Shown one piece after another: positions 34,118-43,800 of a stretch of DNA of 64,000 bases. A program made the position numbers and the translations under genes. Each line of letters starts with the position of its first letter. Position 1 is the first letter of the stretch. The notes under the pieces were generated by a model. That model saw only the letters and a list, made by a program, of their open reading frames with translations. It did not search any database and was not told the origin of the DNA. The stretch is from Lutibacter oceani (GTDB taxonomy: Bacteria > Bacteroidota > Bacteroidia > Flavobacteriales > Flavobacteriaceae): the NCBI RefSeq assembly GCF_003384935.1, contig NZ_QTTQ01000009.1:930001-994000 (forward strand). Direction: 5' to 3'.

Positions 34118-35752
34118 TTAATTTTTTAATAGGTTATTATAGGTTATTTGGTTGTTTAAAATGGAAGCAGCTTTTAAAATGGTAGTGTCAAATGCTGCTT
34201 TTTGTTGATAAACACCTTCAACATAGTAATAGCGTTTTACTATTTCTTCTGTTAATTTTTCTAAAATCTCAGTTTTGTTCTTCTCTAACTCAGAGATTTT
34301 TTCCAATTGAATAACTTTTAATAATTCTACATATTTTTTTTCAAGATTTTTATCTAAATTTTCGGAAGTTGCTTTTTCAAGGGCTTTTTTAAAGTTAACT
34401 TCTGTTTCGGTTTCAAAATCAGCGTGATTTTTATCTAAAAATTTCAATAATGCATTAAAATCCTCTTCCTTTAAATTAAATTTTGAAGGTTCAGCAATAG
34501 CAGGATTATTATAAAAATAGGTTGTAGCATAATTAAAAAAAGCATCTGAATTTAATAAAGTTTCAGTAGTTTTAGTAGTTGTAGATTTTTCAATATCAAT
34601 ATCTGGTAAAATTCCACCACCACCATAAACGGTTCTTCCAATTGCAGTTTTGTAAGTTTCTCTACCTGCATCAGAAAATTTAGGAATATTTCCCTCATCG
34701 TCTCTATTTGCGTAATCTAACTCCTGAATACATCTTCCGCTTGGCGTGTAATATTTTGAAATTGTTAATTTCATTTGTGTTCCATAAGAAAGCGGCTTAT
34801 ATCTTTGAACCAACCCTTTACCAAATGAACGTTCACCAATAATTACAGCTCTATCATAATCCTGTAAAGAACCTGCTAAAATTTCTGAAGCTGATGCAGA
34901 CCGGTTATTTATTAAAATTGTAATTGGAATCTCTAAATTTATAGGTTCGCTTCTTGTTTTATAAGTAGCACTTTCTTTTTTTGTTTTAGCTTTAGTTGTA
35001 ACTACTACTTTGTCTTTTGGAATAAAAAAATTAGTTATTTCAACAGCCTCATTTAATAAACCTCCAGGATTACTTCTAACATCAATTATTAGCTTTTTCA
35101 TCCCTTCATCTTTAAGTTCTAAATAGGCATTTTTAACTTCTTCTGATGCTTTTTCATTAAATTTAACAAAAGAAATATACCCAACTTCCTCATCTATCAT
35201 AGTGTAAAAAGGAACCGCACTAACATCAATTTTCTTGCGTGTAACTTCAATATCAAGTGTTTTATTTTGACGTTCAATTTTCAACTTCACATTTGTACCC
35301 GGTAAGCCATTTAATAAACTTGAAACTCCACTTTCTTCAAAATCTTTAACTTCAATTTCTCCAATTTTTAATATTTTATCGCCAGGTTTTATTCCTGCGT
35401 TTTCAGCTGGAGAATTTTTTAATATTTCTCTAATTGTAAATGTTTTGTTGTTGTATTTAGAAATAGCTCCAATGCCACCATACTCTCCAGTTGATCTTAT
35501 TCTTGCATCTTCAACTCCTTGTTCATCATAAAACCGCGTATAAGGATCCAAATTACCAAGCATATAATTTATGGATTTGCTTGTAAGTTTTCCTGGATTT
35601 ACTTCATCTATATAATACATGTTCAACTCTTTAAACATGGTAGTATAGATATCAATTTGTTTGGCTATTTCAAAAAAATCAGATTGAAACCCTGCAGAAA
35701 TTGCAATAAACCCAGCTACAAATATTCCAAATATCCATTTTTTAATTTTCAT
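34118..35752 (-). CDS. S41 family C-terminal processing peptidase
   Basis: A 544-residue exported serine protease. The N-terminus MKIKKWIFGIFVAGFIAISA is a signal peptide or anchor. A PDZ domain follows (IREILKNSPAENAGIKPGDK). The S41 catalytic core has NNRSASASEILAGSLQDYDR (nucleophile Ser) and GERSFGKGLVQ (Lys of the Ser/Lys dyad). About 150 residues of helical C-terminal extension follow. By family it trims or degrades periplasmic proteins by their C-terminus. Its ATG lies inside the last codons of rnpA (11-base overlap), so the two are translationally linked. Confidence 0.92.
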   Translation of the reverse strand: MKIKKWIFGIFVAGFIAISAGFQSDFFEIAKQIDIYTTMFKELNMYYIDEVNPGKLTSKSINYMLGNLDPYTRFYDEQGVEDARIRSTGEYGGIGAISKYNNKTFTIREILKNSPAENAGIKPGDKILKIGEIEVKDFEESGVSSLLNGLPGTNVKLKIERQNKTLDIEVTRKKIDVSAVPFYTMIDEEVGYISFVKFNEKASEEVKNAYLELKDEGMKKLIIDVRSNPGGLLNEAVEITNFFIPKDKVVVTTKAKTKKESATYKTRSEPINLEIPITILINNRSASASEILAGSLQDYDRAVIIGERSFGKGLVQRYKPLSYGTQMKLTISKYYTPSGRCIQELDYANRDDEGNIPKFSDAGRETYKTAIGRTVYGGGGILPDIDIEKSTTTKTTETLLNSDAFFNYATTYFYNNPAIAEPSKFNLKEEDFNALLKFLDKNHADFETETEVNFKKALEKATSENLDKNLEKKYVELLKVIQLEKISELEKNKTEILEKLTEEIVKRYYYVEGVYQQKAAFDTTILKAASILNNQITYNNLLKN

Positions 35753-36125
35753 CTTCCTTTATTTTAGTTTTCAGTTTGGTGTTTAACTTTTTTAAACATA
35801 ACTCTAAATCGCTGTATTTTATTTCTTCTTTTGCCATATAAATAAACATAAAAACATATTTATTTTCAATGTGTTCTATAAATAAATGTTTGTTTTTTCG
35901 GTAAACCTCACGCATCAACCTTTTAATTCTATTCCTGTTAACCGCTAATTTTACATTACGTTTTGGAACAGAAAACCCCACTTTTATTGGAAATGTACCC
36001 TTATGATTTAATGGTAAATATATTAATCTTAAAGGGAAAGATTTTACATGTTTACCCTCAGCAAATAATTGCTCAATTAATTTTTTGCTTTTTAATTTTT
36101 CTTCTTTTCCTAAGGTATAACTCAT
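35742..36125 (-). CDS. rnpA: ribonuclease P protein component
   Basis: A 127-residue basic protein that supports the RNA subunit in tRNA 5' maturation. The signature FSVPKRNVKLAVNRNRIKRL followed by MREVYRKNKH is typical. The ATG at 36125 (MSYTLGKEEKLKS) is preferred; an in-frame GTG at 36131 overlaps a TACATTTG promoter box that ends five bases before the ATG, so the mRNA is probably leaderless. It is not next to rpmH and dnaA as in many bacteria but upstream of the S41 protease, a common flavobacterial arrangement as far as I recall. Confidence 0.92.
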   Translation of the reverse strand: MSYTLGKEEKLKSKKLIEQLFAEGKHVKSFPLRLIYLPLNHKGTFPIKVGFSVPKRNVKLAVNRNRIKRLMREVYRKNKHLFIEHIENKYVFMFIYMAKEEIKYSDLELCLKKLNTKLKTKIKEDEN

Positions 36126-36130
36126 TATCA

Positions 36131-36138
36131 CAAATGTA
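36131..36138 (-). promoter_or_regulatory. -7 box directly before rnpA
   Basis: TACATTTG on the minus strand ends five bases before the rnpA ATG. A divergent box lies at 36161-36168; only 22 bases separate the two. Confidence 0.5.
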
Positions 36139-36160
36139 ATGAATAAATGATTTTAATTAG

Positions 36161-36168
36161 TAAATTTG
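36161..36168 (+). promoter_or_regulatory. -7 box for the acyl-CoA dehydrogenase gene
   Basis: TAAATTTG, 26 bases before the ATG at 36195. It lies within the longer open frame, which supports the shorter protein start. Divergent from the rnpA box. Confidence 0.5.
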
Positions 36169-36194
36169 TGTACAAACCAAATTATAAAAAACGA

Positions 36195-37373
36195 ATGTCA
36201 CAAGATTTATTTCAAGCTCCAGATTATTATCAATTGGATGATTTGCTAACTGAAGAGCATCTTTTAGTGCGTGATGCAGCGCGGGAATGGGTAAAACGTG
36301 AAGTCTCTCCAATTATTGAAGAAGCAGCTCAACAAGCAAAATTCCCATCTTCAATTATTTCAGGCCTGGCAGAAATTGGTGCTTTTGGTCCATATATTCC
36401 TGAAGAATATGGAGGAGCAGGATTAGACCAAATGTCTTATGGATTAATAATGCAGGAAATTGAACGTGGTGATTCAGGTGTACGTTCAACTGCATCAGTT
36501 CAATCTTCGTTAGTAATGTATCCTATTTGGAAATATGGAAATGAGGAGCAGCGTAAAAAATACTTACCAAAATTAGCTACTGGTGAATTGATGGGTTGCT
36601 TTGGTTTAACTGAACCTAATCACGGTTCAAATCCAGGTGGTATGGAAACCAAAATAAAAGATATGGGAAACCATTATTTGTTAAATGGTGCAAAAATGTG
36701 GATTTCAAATGCACCCTTTGCCGATATAGCAGTTGTTTGGGCTAAAAATGAAGAGGGAAGGATTAAAGGATTAATTGTTGAACGTGGTATGGAAGGTTTT
36801 ACAACTCCTGAAACACATAATAAATGGTCTTTACGTGCTTCTTCAACAGGAGAATTAATTTTTGATAATGTTAAAATTCCCAAAGAAAATATATTACCCA
36901 ATAAAGATGGATTAGGTGCGCCACTTGGTTGTTTAGATTCTGCTCGCTATGGAATTGCCTGGGGAGCAATTGGTGCAGCAATGGATTGTTATGATACCGC
37001 TTTGCGTTACGCTAAAGAGCGCATACAGTTTGGCAAACCAATTGCAGCAACACAATTACAGCAAAAAAAATTAGCTGAAATGATAACAGAAATCACCAAA
37101 GCGCAGTTACTAACTTGGCGCTTAGGAACACTTAAAAATGAAAATAAAGCTACATCCGCTCAAATATCTATGGCAAAGCGTAACAATGTTGATATGGCTT
37201 TAAAAATAGCTAGAGAAGCACGTCAAGTATTAGGTGCAATGGGAATTACTGGGGAATATTCTATTATGCGTCATATGATGAACTTAGAAAGTGTTATAAC
37301 CTACGAAGGAACACATGATATTCACTTGCTAATAACTGGTATGGATATTACTGGTATTTCTGCATTTAAGTAA
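36195..37373 (+). CDS. acyl-CoA dehydrogenase, glutaryl-CoA dehydrogenase-like
   Basis: A 392-residue FAD flavoenzyme. The RSTASVQSSLVMYPIWKYG segment and the FGLTEPNHGSNPGGMET motif are typical of the glutaryl-CoA dehydrogenase branch. The flavin-contact ITGEYSIMRHMMNLESV and the catalytic glutamate in YEGTHDIH are present. It would oxidise and decarboxylate glutaryl-CoA to crotonyl-CoA (lysine/tryptophan breakdown) or act on a related short-chain acyl-CoA; the substrate is inferred. The frame opens at 36147, but the ATG at 36195 (MSQDLFQAPDYYQLDD) matches the family start. It ends before a strong bidirectional terminator. Confidence 0.9.
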   Translation: MSQDLFQAPDYYQLDDLLTEEHLLVRDAAREWVKREVSPIIEEAAQQAKFPSSIISGLAEIGAFGPYIPEEYGGAGLDQMSYGLIMQEIERGDSGVRSTASVQSSLVMYPIWKYGNEEQRKKYLPKLATGELMGCFGLTEPNHGSNPGGMETKIKDMGNHYLLNGAKMWISNAPFADIAVVWAKNEEGRIKGLIVERGMEGFTTPETHNKWSLRASSTGELIFDNVKIPKENILPNKDGLGAPLGCLDSARYGIAWGAIGAAMDCYDTALRYAKERIQFGKPIAATQLQQKKLAEMITEITKAQLLTWRLGTLKNENKATSAQISMAKRNNVDMALKIAREARQVLGAMGITGEYSIMRHMMNLESVITYEGTHDIHLLITGMDITGISAFK

Positions 37374-37392
37374 ATTCAGCAATAGAATAATT

Positions 37393-37431
37393 AAAACTAA
37401 AAAGCCCTGTATTACAGGGCTTTTTAGTTTT
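37393..37431. terminator. strong bidirectional terminator
   Basis: A perfect 18-bp stem (37393-37410 with 37414-37431, loop ATT) with core AAAAAGCCCTGT and T runs on both strands. It lies between the convergent acyl-CoA dehydrogenase gene (plus) and the lipoprotein gene (minus). Confidence 0.92.
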
Positions 37432-37442
37432 AAAAGTTTATG

Positions 37443-38057
37443 TTATTTTGTGGCATCATCATTATATCCAGGACAATCTGTTTTACAAAAATCAAACAAC
37501 ATAGCCCAGCTATCACCTTCAAATTGATCTCCTTGACCCCAACCTGTTTCACGTTGAATTTCATTTCCTTTATCATCAATTTTAGCTAATTCGGCATGAG
37601 CTGCTATTGCAAAACATGTTTCAAAAGCACTTGCAGGAATTTTATATTCAACTTCAAAATCTGAAATTACATTGGCCTCATAATCCATGCGTTTTTCAAA
37701 AACTCCTGGTTTTGGGTTTCCTTTTTTAGTTTCTGGAATTCCATCTCTATCACCAGCATATAAATGTGTTAATTTAATAATCCATTCATTATTGGTAATA
37801 TAAGTAATGTACACATAATCTGTACCTGACTCGTTTACAATTTCAACATCAATTCTTCCAGCATCATAATTTTGCCCAGCTATTAAAGGAGTTGAATAAC
37901 AAGCAGTAGTAGAATTTCTAGAAGATAATCCTGTTAAATCTTTCGTTAAAACAGTGAAATCGAAATTGTTTTGTTGTAATTGGTCAAACTCATTATCGGT
38001 TTGACAGCTAAATGACATAAATGCCAATATAGCTAAAAAAGTAATTTTTTTTAACAT
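37443..38057 (-). CDS. exported lipoprotein of unknown function
   Basis: A 204-residue predicted lipoprotein. The ATG at 38057 (MLKKITFLAILAFMSFSC, lipobox cysteine at residue 18) is preferred to a TTG at 38087. The mature part has a beta-rich domain with motifs GRIDVEIVNESGTDYVYITY, THLYAGDRDGIPETKKGNPK, YKIPAS, FAIAAHAEL and GWGQGD. I have seen this pattern (THLY...IP..K.GNP...AAHA...GWG) as a recurring module in Bacteroidota secreted proteins, but know no named function. Four cysteines remain in the mature part, two near the end (FCKTDC). The leader has AACCCCTC 14-21 bases before the start codon. Confidence 0.78.
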   Translation of the reverse strand: MLKKITFLAILAFMSFSCQTDNEFDQLQQNNFDFTVLTKDLTGLSSRNSTTACYSTPLIAGQNYDAGRIDVEIVNESGTDYVYITYITNNEWIIKLTHLYAGDRDGIPETKKGNPKPGVFEKRMDYEANVISDFEVEYKIPASAFETCFAIAAHAELAKIDDKGNEIQRETGWGQGDQFEGDSWAMLFDFCKTDCPGYNDDATK

Positions 38058-38070
38058 ATTAATTGTCTTT

Positions 38071-38078
38071 GAGGGGTT
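38071..38078 (-). promoter_or_regulatory. C-rich leader motif (AACCCCTC) before the lipoprotein gene
   Basis: The mRNA reads AACCCCUC, 14-21 bases upstream of the ATG at 38057. It is perfectly complementary over 8 nt to GAGGGGUU in the putative small RNA at 51451-51570. The role is inference. Confidence 0.28.
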
Positions 38079-38209
38079 AATAGTCAATAAAATTACTAAA
38101 AAAAAATTAATTTAAACCATTAAATGTCAATAATTCAAATTTTAACCCTTTTTACATATAGAAAGAAGGTTTCTGAGTTAAAAATTATATCTTAAATCTT
38201 TAAAAACAG

Positions 38210-40822
38210 TTACTGTATAATCAATTTTTTTGTTGCTCTTCCTAAATTTGTAGTAATTGCTATAATATAAACTCCTGATTTAAAATCACTTGTATCAATT
38301 GAATGAATTTCATTACTTTGATTCATCTTTTTAGTGAAAAATACTTTTTGTCCTAATAAATTAGAAATTTCAATATTAAATTCTTGAATTTCATTAGGTA
38401 CTGTTAATTTTATTTCACCAATATTTGATGGGTTTGGATATAGATTGAATGTGCTTAATAATTCATCCTCTACCCCTAAAGAACTATCAATAATATTAAT
38501 TGTATAGTCTTCTACTTCACCTACTATTGCACTAAAATTTTCACAACTTGTGGGATAAACATCTTTTTTTGAAGAAATTCTCATACGAACAGCACCAATA
38601 ATTGAGTTTGAAGGAATATTAATTGTCACTGGAGATAAACTAGTAATTGCTGTTGATTGTTTGGGAATAGTTCCTAAATTTATAATTTCACCAGAGTCGT
38701 CAAAATCACCATCTCCATTAAAATCTATAAAGGCATTAGTAAATAATGGATCATTTCCTGTTGCACCTGAAGTTGCTGTAACTGATAATGAATAAGTAGG
38801 GCTAATTTTACTCTTATCAATATCTGATGAGAGCGTAGAACTAAAATCTTCATACCCACTTGTATTGTCAGTATCTGAATTATTAATTGTTGTTTCACCT
38901 ATAAAAGTAACATTCGTAATACCTCTAGTTGAGGTATCTCCTGTAGAGTTACAATAGCTTACCATCGATGTTGTAAATAATTTTGAGTTACTATAACTTG
39001 AGATAGCTCCGCCACAAATACTTCTAACTTGATATTCATAAGTTGTATTTGCTGTTAGACTAGAGATAGCCAAAGAATTAGTTGATGATGATGAAAGAAT
39101 CCAACCACCTATTCCATTTACTCTATATTGTATATCATAAGATGTAACATTTAAATCTTCCCAATTTAATGTTGCGGAAACAGCTGTAATATTTGTTTCG
39201 GTTAAACTAGTAGGAGCGCTAACAGCCATAGGGATTAATGAAATTGTACCTAAGTCGTTAACAACTCCATTTGTAATTACCTTACTTAATAATGTAACTG
39301 GTTGATAACAATCAGCTTCAATTAAAACATCATAGGTGCCAGCTTCAATTAACCTGTAAAAATCTCCATGTGGCAATTCAGTTTCTACCCATGAATTTCT
39401 GCTTAGTGGTTGATCATCTCTTCCTACAACAGTTATCTTAGCTTTAATTGGATTACTTGTAGAATTATCAGTAACTATGCCTTTAAATCCATAAGTTCCT
39501 TGTAATAAATAATCGATATATGCGTTTTTATTATAATCCCACATATCTAAAATATCATAATTTATAGCACTTGCAGGGGAAGGAGATGTTTTAGTTTGAG
39601 ATAATTCAATAGTTACTTCTCTGCATTGTTGCTCAAAATTCATATAATCTTGTCTTCCACCATCTATCTGATACCAGTCTGCACCATGGGTGACTCCTAA
39701 AATAGGATTTGATTCATATATTGTTGATTTTAAAAAATCAAAGTATTCTCCTGAGTCATAAAGGCCAGGATCATTTGGGTCAGAATAACCTAAGGGGCTA
39801 TCATTTTGAGCATTTAATGCATATTCTTGACCAACATACCTCCACCAATCGTTATCAACAGGTCTATCATAAGTAAAATCCCAAGGGTAGTTAAATACTT
39901 CTTCTCCTCCATGAAAATTTGCTGCTAACACGAAATGATAGGTATCTGCCAAAGTCATAAATTGAGTAGTTTCATATTGGTAAGGCTGACCATCAGGATG
40001 TAAAGTACCATCAGGTGCTGGGTAATTTCTATTCATATCAATTCCATTCGCATTTCCTCTAATTGATGAATTTACATCTGCATTTGTGGTTCTAAAAGTT
40101 CCATCTGGATTGGCTAAAGGGTTAATCCATATTTCAGAACCATTTATTAAACTTTGAGCTTTTGCATAATCTGAGTTTCCAGAATCATTATATGCAGTTA
40201 TTAAATGATCAATTAAATTCAACATTGAAGGATATCCTGCTAATTCATCACCATGTATGGAAGATGTATACATTAATCTAGGTTCAGCTTCATTTGTAGC
40301 AACATTATCGGATAAAACAAGAAACAAAAGATCATGGGTTCCTGCAGCAGATCCAGGAGTTGTTCCAATATTTACCAATCTGGCAATATTAGGATGGTCA
40401 GCAACAAATTCGTTCATTTGAGCAACATATTGAGCATACGTTGGATAAGCCGTAAGTGGAAATGATAAAGTATAATTGCTTTTCCCAGAAACTCCTTTTT
40501 TATGAATTTTAGGATCAAACATGACCACATTCTTAGGTTCGTTTGCCTCAATGTTTACTTCAAATGGTAAATTAAATGCTAAAAACTTTTCAAAATTCTT
40601 CTTATTGGCAATGGCTTTTATTTTTAATGGGTTATTTCTGTTTTGACCGTGATCAAATGAAATAATTCTTGATAATTGTTTTATTTCTTGAAAATTATTT
40701 GCAGTAAAAGTAAAAACTAATTCTCCTCTTTTGGTTAAATATTTATTAGCTAATTCTTTATTGTTTTGTGCATTTGAAAATACACCAACTAGTAAAAGTA
40801 CTATTAGGAGTTTAAATTTCAT
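38210..40822 (-). CDS. secreted M14 zinc carboxypeptidase with T9SS sorting domain
   Basis: A 870-residue extracellular peptidase. The signal peptide MKFKLLIVLLLVGVFSNAQ starts at the ATG at 40822; an ATG five codons upstream (40837) is also possible. The M14 catalytic domain has SSIHGDELAGYP (zinc His and Glu), GIDMNRNYP, AANFHGGEEVFNYPWD (zinc His) and the catalytic Glu in VTIELSQTK. Next come a carboxypeptidase regulatory-like domain (FKGIVTDNSTSNPIKA), a fibronectin type III domain (APTSLTETNITAVSATLNWE), a GEVED domain (AFIDFNGDGDFDDSGE, VGEVEDYTINI) and a type A T9SS sorting domain (FNLYPNPSNIG). It removes C-terminal residues from peptides outside the cell. It starts about a dozen bases after the large surface protein, so it is likely cotranscribed with it. 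Confidence 0.92.
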   Translation of the reverse strand: MKFKLLIVLLLVGVFSNAQNNKELANKYLTKRGELVFTFTANNFQEIKQLSRIISFDHGQNRNNPLKIKAIANKKNFEKFLAFNLPFEVNIEANEPKNVVMFDPKIHKKGVSGKSNYTLSFPLTAYPTYAQYVAQMNEFVADHPNIARLVNIGTTPGSAAGTHDLLFLVLSDNVATNEAEPRLMYTSSIHGDELAGYPSMLNLIDHLITAYNDSGNSDYAKAQSLINGSEIWINPLANPDGTFRTTNADVNSSIRGNANGIDMNRNYPAPDGTLHPDGQPYQYETTQFMTLADTYHFVLAANFHGGEEVFNYPWDFTYDRPVDNDWWRYVGQEYALNAQNDSPLGYSDPNDPGLYDSGEYFDFLKSTIYESNPILGVTHGADWYQIDGGRQDYMNFEQQCREVTIELSQTKTSPSPASAINYDILDMWDYNKNAYIDYLLQGTYGFKGIVTDNSTSNPIKAKITVVGRDDQPLSRNSWVETELPHGDFYRLIEAGTYDVLIEADCYQPVTLLSKVITNGVVNDLGTISLIPMAVSAPTSLTETNITAVSATLNWEDLNVTSYDIQYRVNGIGGWILSSSSTNSLAISSLTANTTYEYQVRSICGGAISSYSNSKLFTTSMVSYCNSTGDTSTRGITNVTFIGETTINNSDTDNTSGYEDFSSTLSSDIDKSKISPTYSLSVTATSGATGNDPLFTNAFIDFNGDGDFDDSGEIINLGTIPKQSTAITSLSPVTINIPSNSIIGAVRMRISSKKDVYPTSCENFSAIVGEVEDYTINIIDSSLGVEDELLSTFNLYPNPSNIGEIKLTVPNEIQEFNIEISNLLGQKVFFTKKMNQSNEIHSIDTSDFKSGVYIIAITTNLGRATKKLIIQ

Positions 40823-40848
40823 TATTTTATTGGACATCAATTTCTATG

Positions 40849-43800
40849 TTATTCTATAATTATTTTTTTATTTATAATTCCATTTAAAGTATTTATTTGC
40901 ACAAAATAAACTCCTGTTGAATTATTAATCGGCAAAGTTATAAATCTTTCTTCTAAATTGGTTTGCCAAGTATTAATAACTTGACCTAAATAATTAAATA
41001 ATTGAATACTTATAATTTCTCTTTCAGAAATATTATTAATAATTAATTCGGAAATATTATTATTCATGTAAACAAGAACCCCTTCAAATAATTTGTTTTC
41101 TTTATACTTTTTTAAATTTGGTTGAAAAACCAAAGAAAATCGATCTAAATATTCTCCCGATTCTAAATAAATTTCAAAATTCTTTTTATTTATTTTATGA
41201 GTTTTCCCTGTAAATTTATCTTCTATATATAAGTTAGTATTTGAATTTATATTCTCAAGCTCATTTATTTTAACTGTAATTAATCCTGATTCATTTACAA
41301 TAATACCAATAGGGAATACTTGATCTTTGTTTATGTTATTTACTCCTTGAATTACAAATTTACTTTCATTTATTAACCAAAACATATCCTCTACATTCAC
41401 ATCAGCCATTAGAGCGTCATAACCAATATCAAAATTATTTGTAGTATTTTCATCTACTCCTAACAACAACTGTCTATAATAACCTTGGGGTGAATGAAAC
41501 TCTAATCTTATTTTTTTTCGAGTATCAGAATTATTATTCATTGTTTTTGTTGTTTTACTAGAACTTCCTTTAAAAAACAAAGAACCATTATTACTTCCTG
41601 TAAACCGTTCTAGTTCAAATACACGTTGACTGTTTTTAAATTGAATATTACCTCCAGAAACTGTGGCTGTGGACCCATTTAATAGAGGGTCTAAAAACGC
41701 ATTAACAAAAAACCCTTGATTTACAGGAATATATCTTTCAGGAACTCTATTACCAGAAGCTCCATTTGCATTTACACGGATGTCATTCGAAATTGCTTGA
41801 GTACCTCCAATTAAAGTATAAGCTGCATAACCACCAACATACTGTCCTAAAATATGGGTAGCTCCTGAAAAATGATGCCAAAAATACAATGCTCCATTAA
41901 ACACATTAACACTATTTCTTCCAGCTCCATCGCTTATATTATCTAATATAAATTCATTAGCATCCATTGCAGAAGGGTATGGGTTTCCAATTAACCTATC
42001 CCAACCATTTGTTAATGGTAATGTAAAATCTCCATTATATGGTTTACCAATAAACACATAGTTTTGATTATCTGTTATTGCAGAAGTACCCGAAACACCT
42101 TTCATTGTAAAAGCTTCACCAGGAAGCATTGAAGTAGTTTCATCTATAGATACCCAAGAATCATAGTCATCATCTGTACCATGAAATTTCCATAACCAAT
42201 ACCTACTTAAAGTAATTGGACTTGTTACTATTCCATCTGCTGCTGCATAAGGGTTTTGAAATATTATTTCTTGTGGCAGCCCTGTTGTACCATCATATAA
42301 AACTCCTGTATTACTTGAATAGTTTCCAATAGTAAAACTTGGGTTTGTACTACCCACAGTTTTTGAACCAACAGATGATGTCCAATAATTGTAATTGTAA
42401 CTACTTGCAGTACCTTGTTGGTCACGCTCTAATTCTCCTGTTGCTGTTGTAACTAAATCACTATCTGTGGTTTGTATTAATTGAGAGCCTCCTTCTAAAT
42501 CAATTTTTCCATCCAGCCCTAAATAATGTGTAACTGTTAGTCCATTTCCAGTATCGGTTCCATCTGCCATATTTGTAGTCCCTTCGGCTGTTAATTCAAA
42601 AGTGTCATCTACAATTAAACCTAACAAATTTCTATTTCCATTATTAGCTCCTGGTAAAGCAGCATTGTTCATTGTTACGTTTGAACTTATTTGAACAATA
42701 TTCCAATCTACTGTAAAACGATCATCTTCATCCACATCACTATCACCATCACGATCAACTGTTGGAGCAATTATAGACTTTGAGCCTGGTATTGTTTGCA
42801 TAGTACCATTGACCCAAGTGGATTTTGTGTCCCAATCCGTATTTGCTGATGAAACATAAGGTAATGGTGCAGTTTGTCTGTCAACTGTTCTTAAATTTCT
42901 TAAAGCGCCTTGATGTCCGTTTCCAGATTCATCTTTGGTATTTGTATAAGTGTATGTTGACATTGGGTAATACCCTTTTAAATTTGACCAATCTAAAATT
43001 CCTGCACTAATATCATTCTTTGTTGGAGAAATACTCTTTAATGTAAAAAAAGAACCAGCAACATCTGTATTGTCTTCAATTTCCTGATTCATGATAAAAT
43101 GCAATTCGTCTTCAGTTAAAGCTTTATCCCAAACTCGTACTTCATCAATATTTCCTTTAAAAAAACTACCTAACGTACCTTTTCCTGCTGCTGCAACATT
43201 AAATGATTGTGTTGTAGATACTGGAGAACTTAACGATGAAACTGTTATATCCAAAACTCCATCAATATACAAACTTGCTGTTCCACTATTATAGATTATT
43301 GCGAGTTGATGCCATTCATCTTCTGGAATTATAGTGTTTGAGGTAATTGTTTGTAAACTTCCATTCATCCAGGAAACTTCAAATTTTCCTAAGTTATTAA
43401 TTTTAAAGTCATAACCTTCTGTATATGCTAAATCTCTTTTAGATAAAACTGATTTATCAGCAGAGCCAGATTCTCTCATTACCCAGGCTGATATTGTAAA
43501 TTCTGAGGTATTCAAATTTAAAGCATCTTCCATATCAATATAATCAGAAGTACCATTAAAATAAATTGATCGTTCATAAACACGTTCAGGAGCCCAACCA
43601 AAAGTTATATACTTTGTATTATCAAAATCGTAGTTAGTTTTCACAATAGCTTCACCAAGCTCGTTGGTACTTTCCGTCATAACTCTATAATCTGCTGTAG
43701 GGTCAAAAACAGGTGTATCAGAAATAAACATAAGATAACGTCCATCAGGTGGTACAGCAGTTCGAACAGCGCTTTTCAAAATGGCTACTTCTACAGTTGG

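Noticed and set aside
36147-36194. Longer N-terminus for the acyl-CoA dehydrogenase
   Set aside because: The extra residues have no family similarity and include the TAAATTTG box; the ATG at 36195 fits the usual start.
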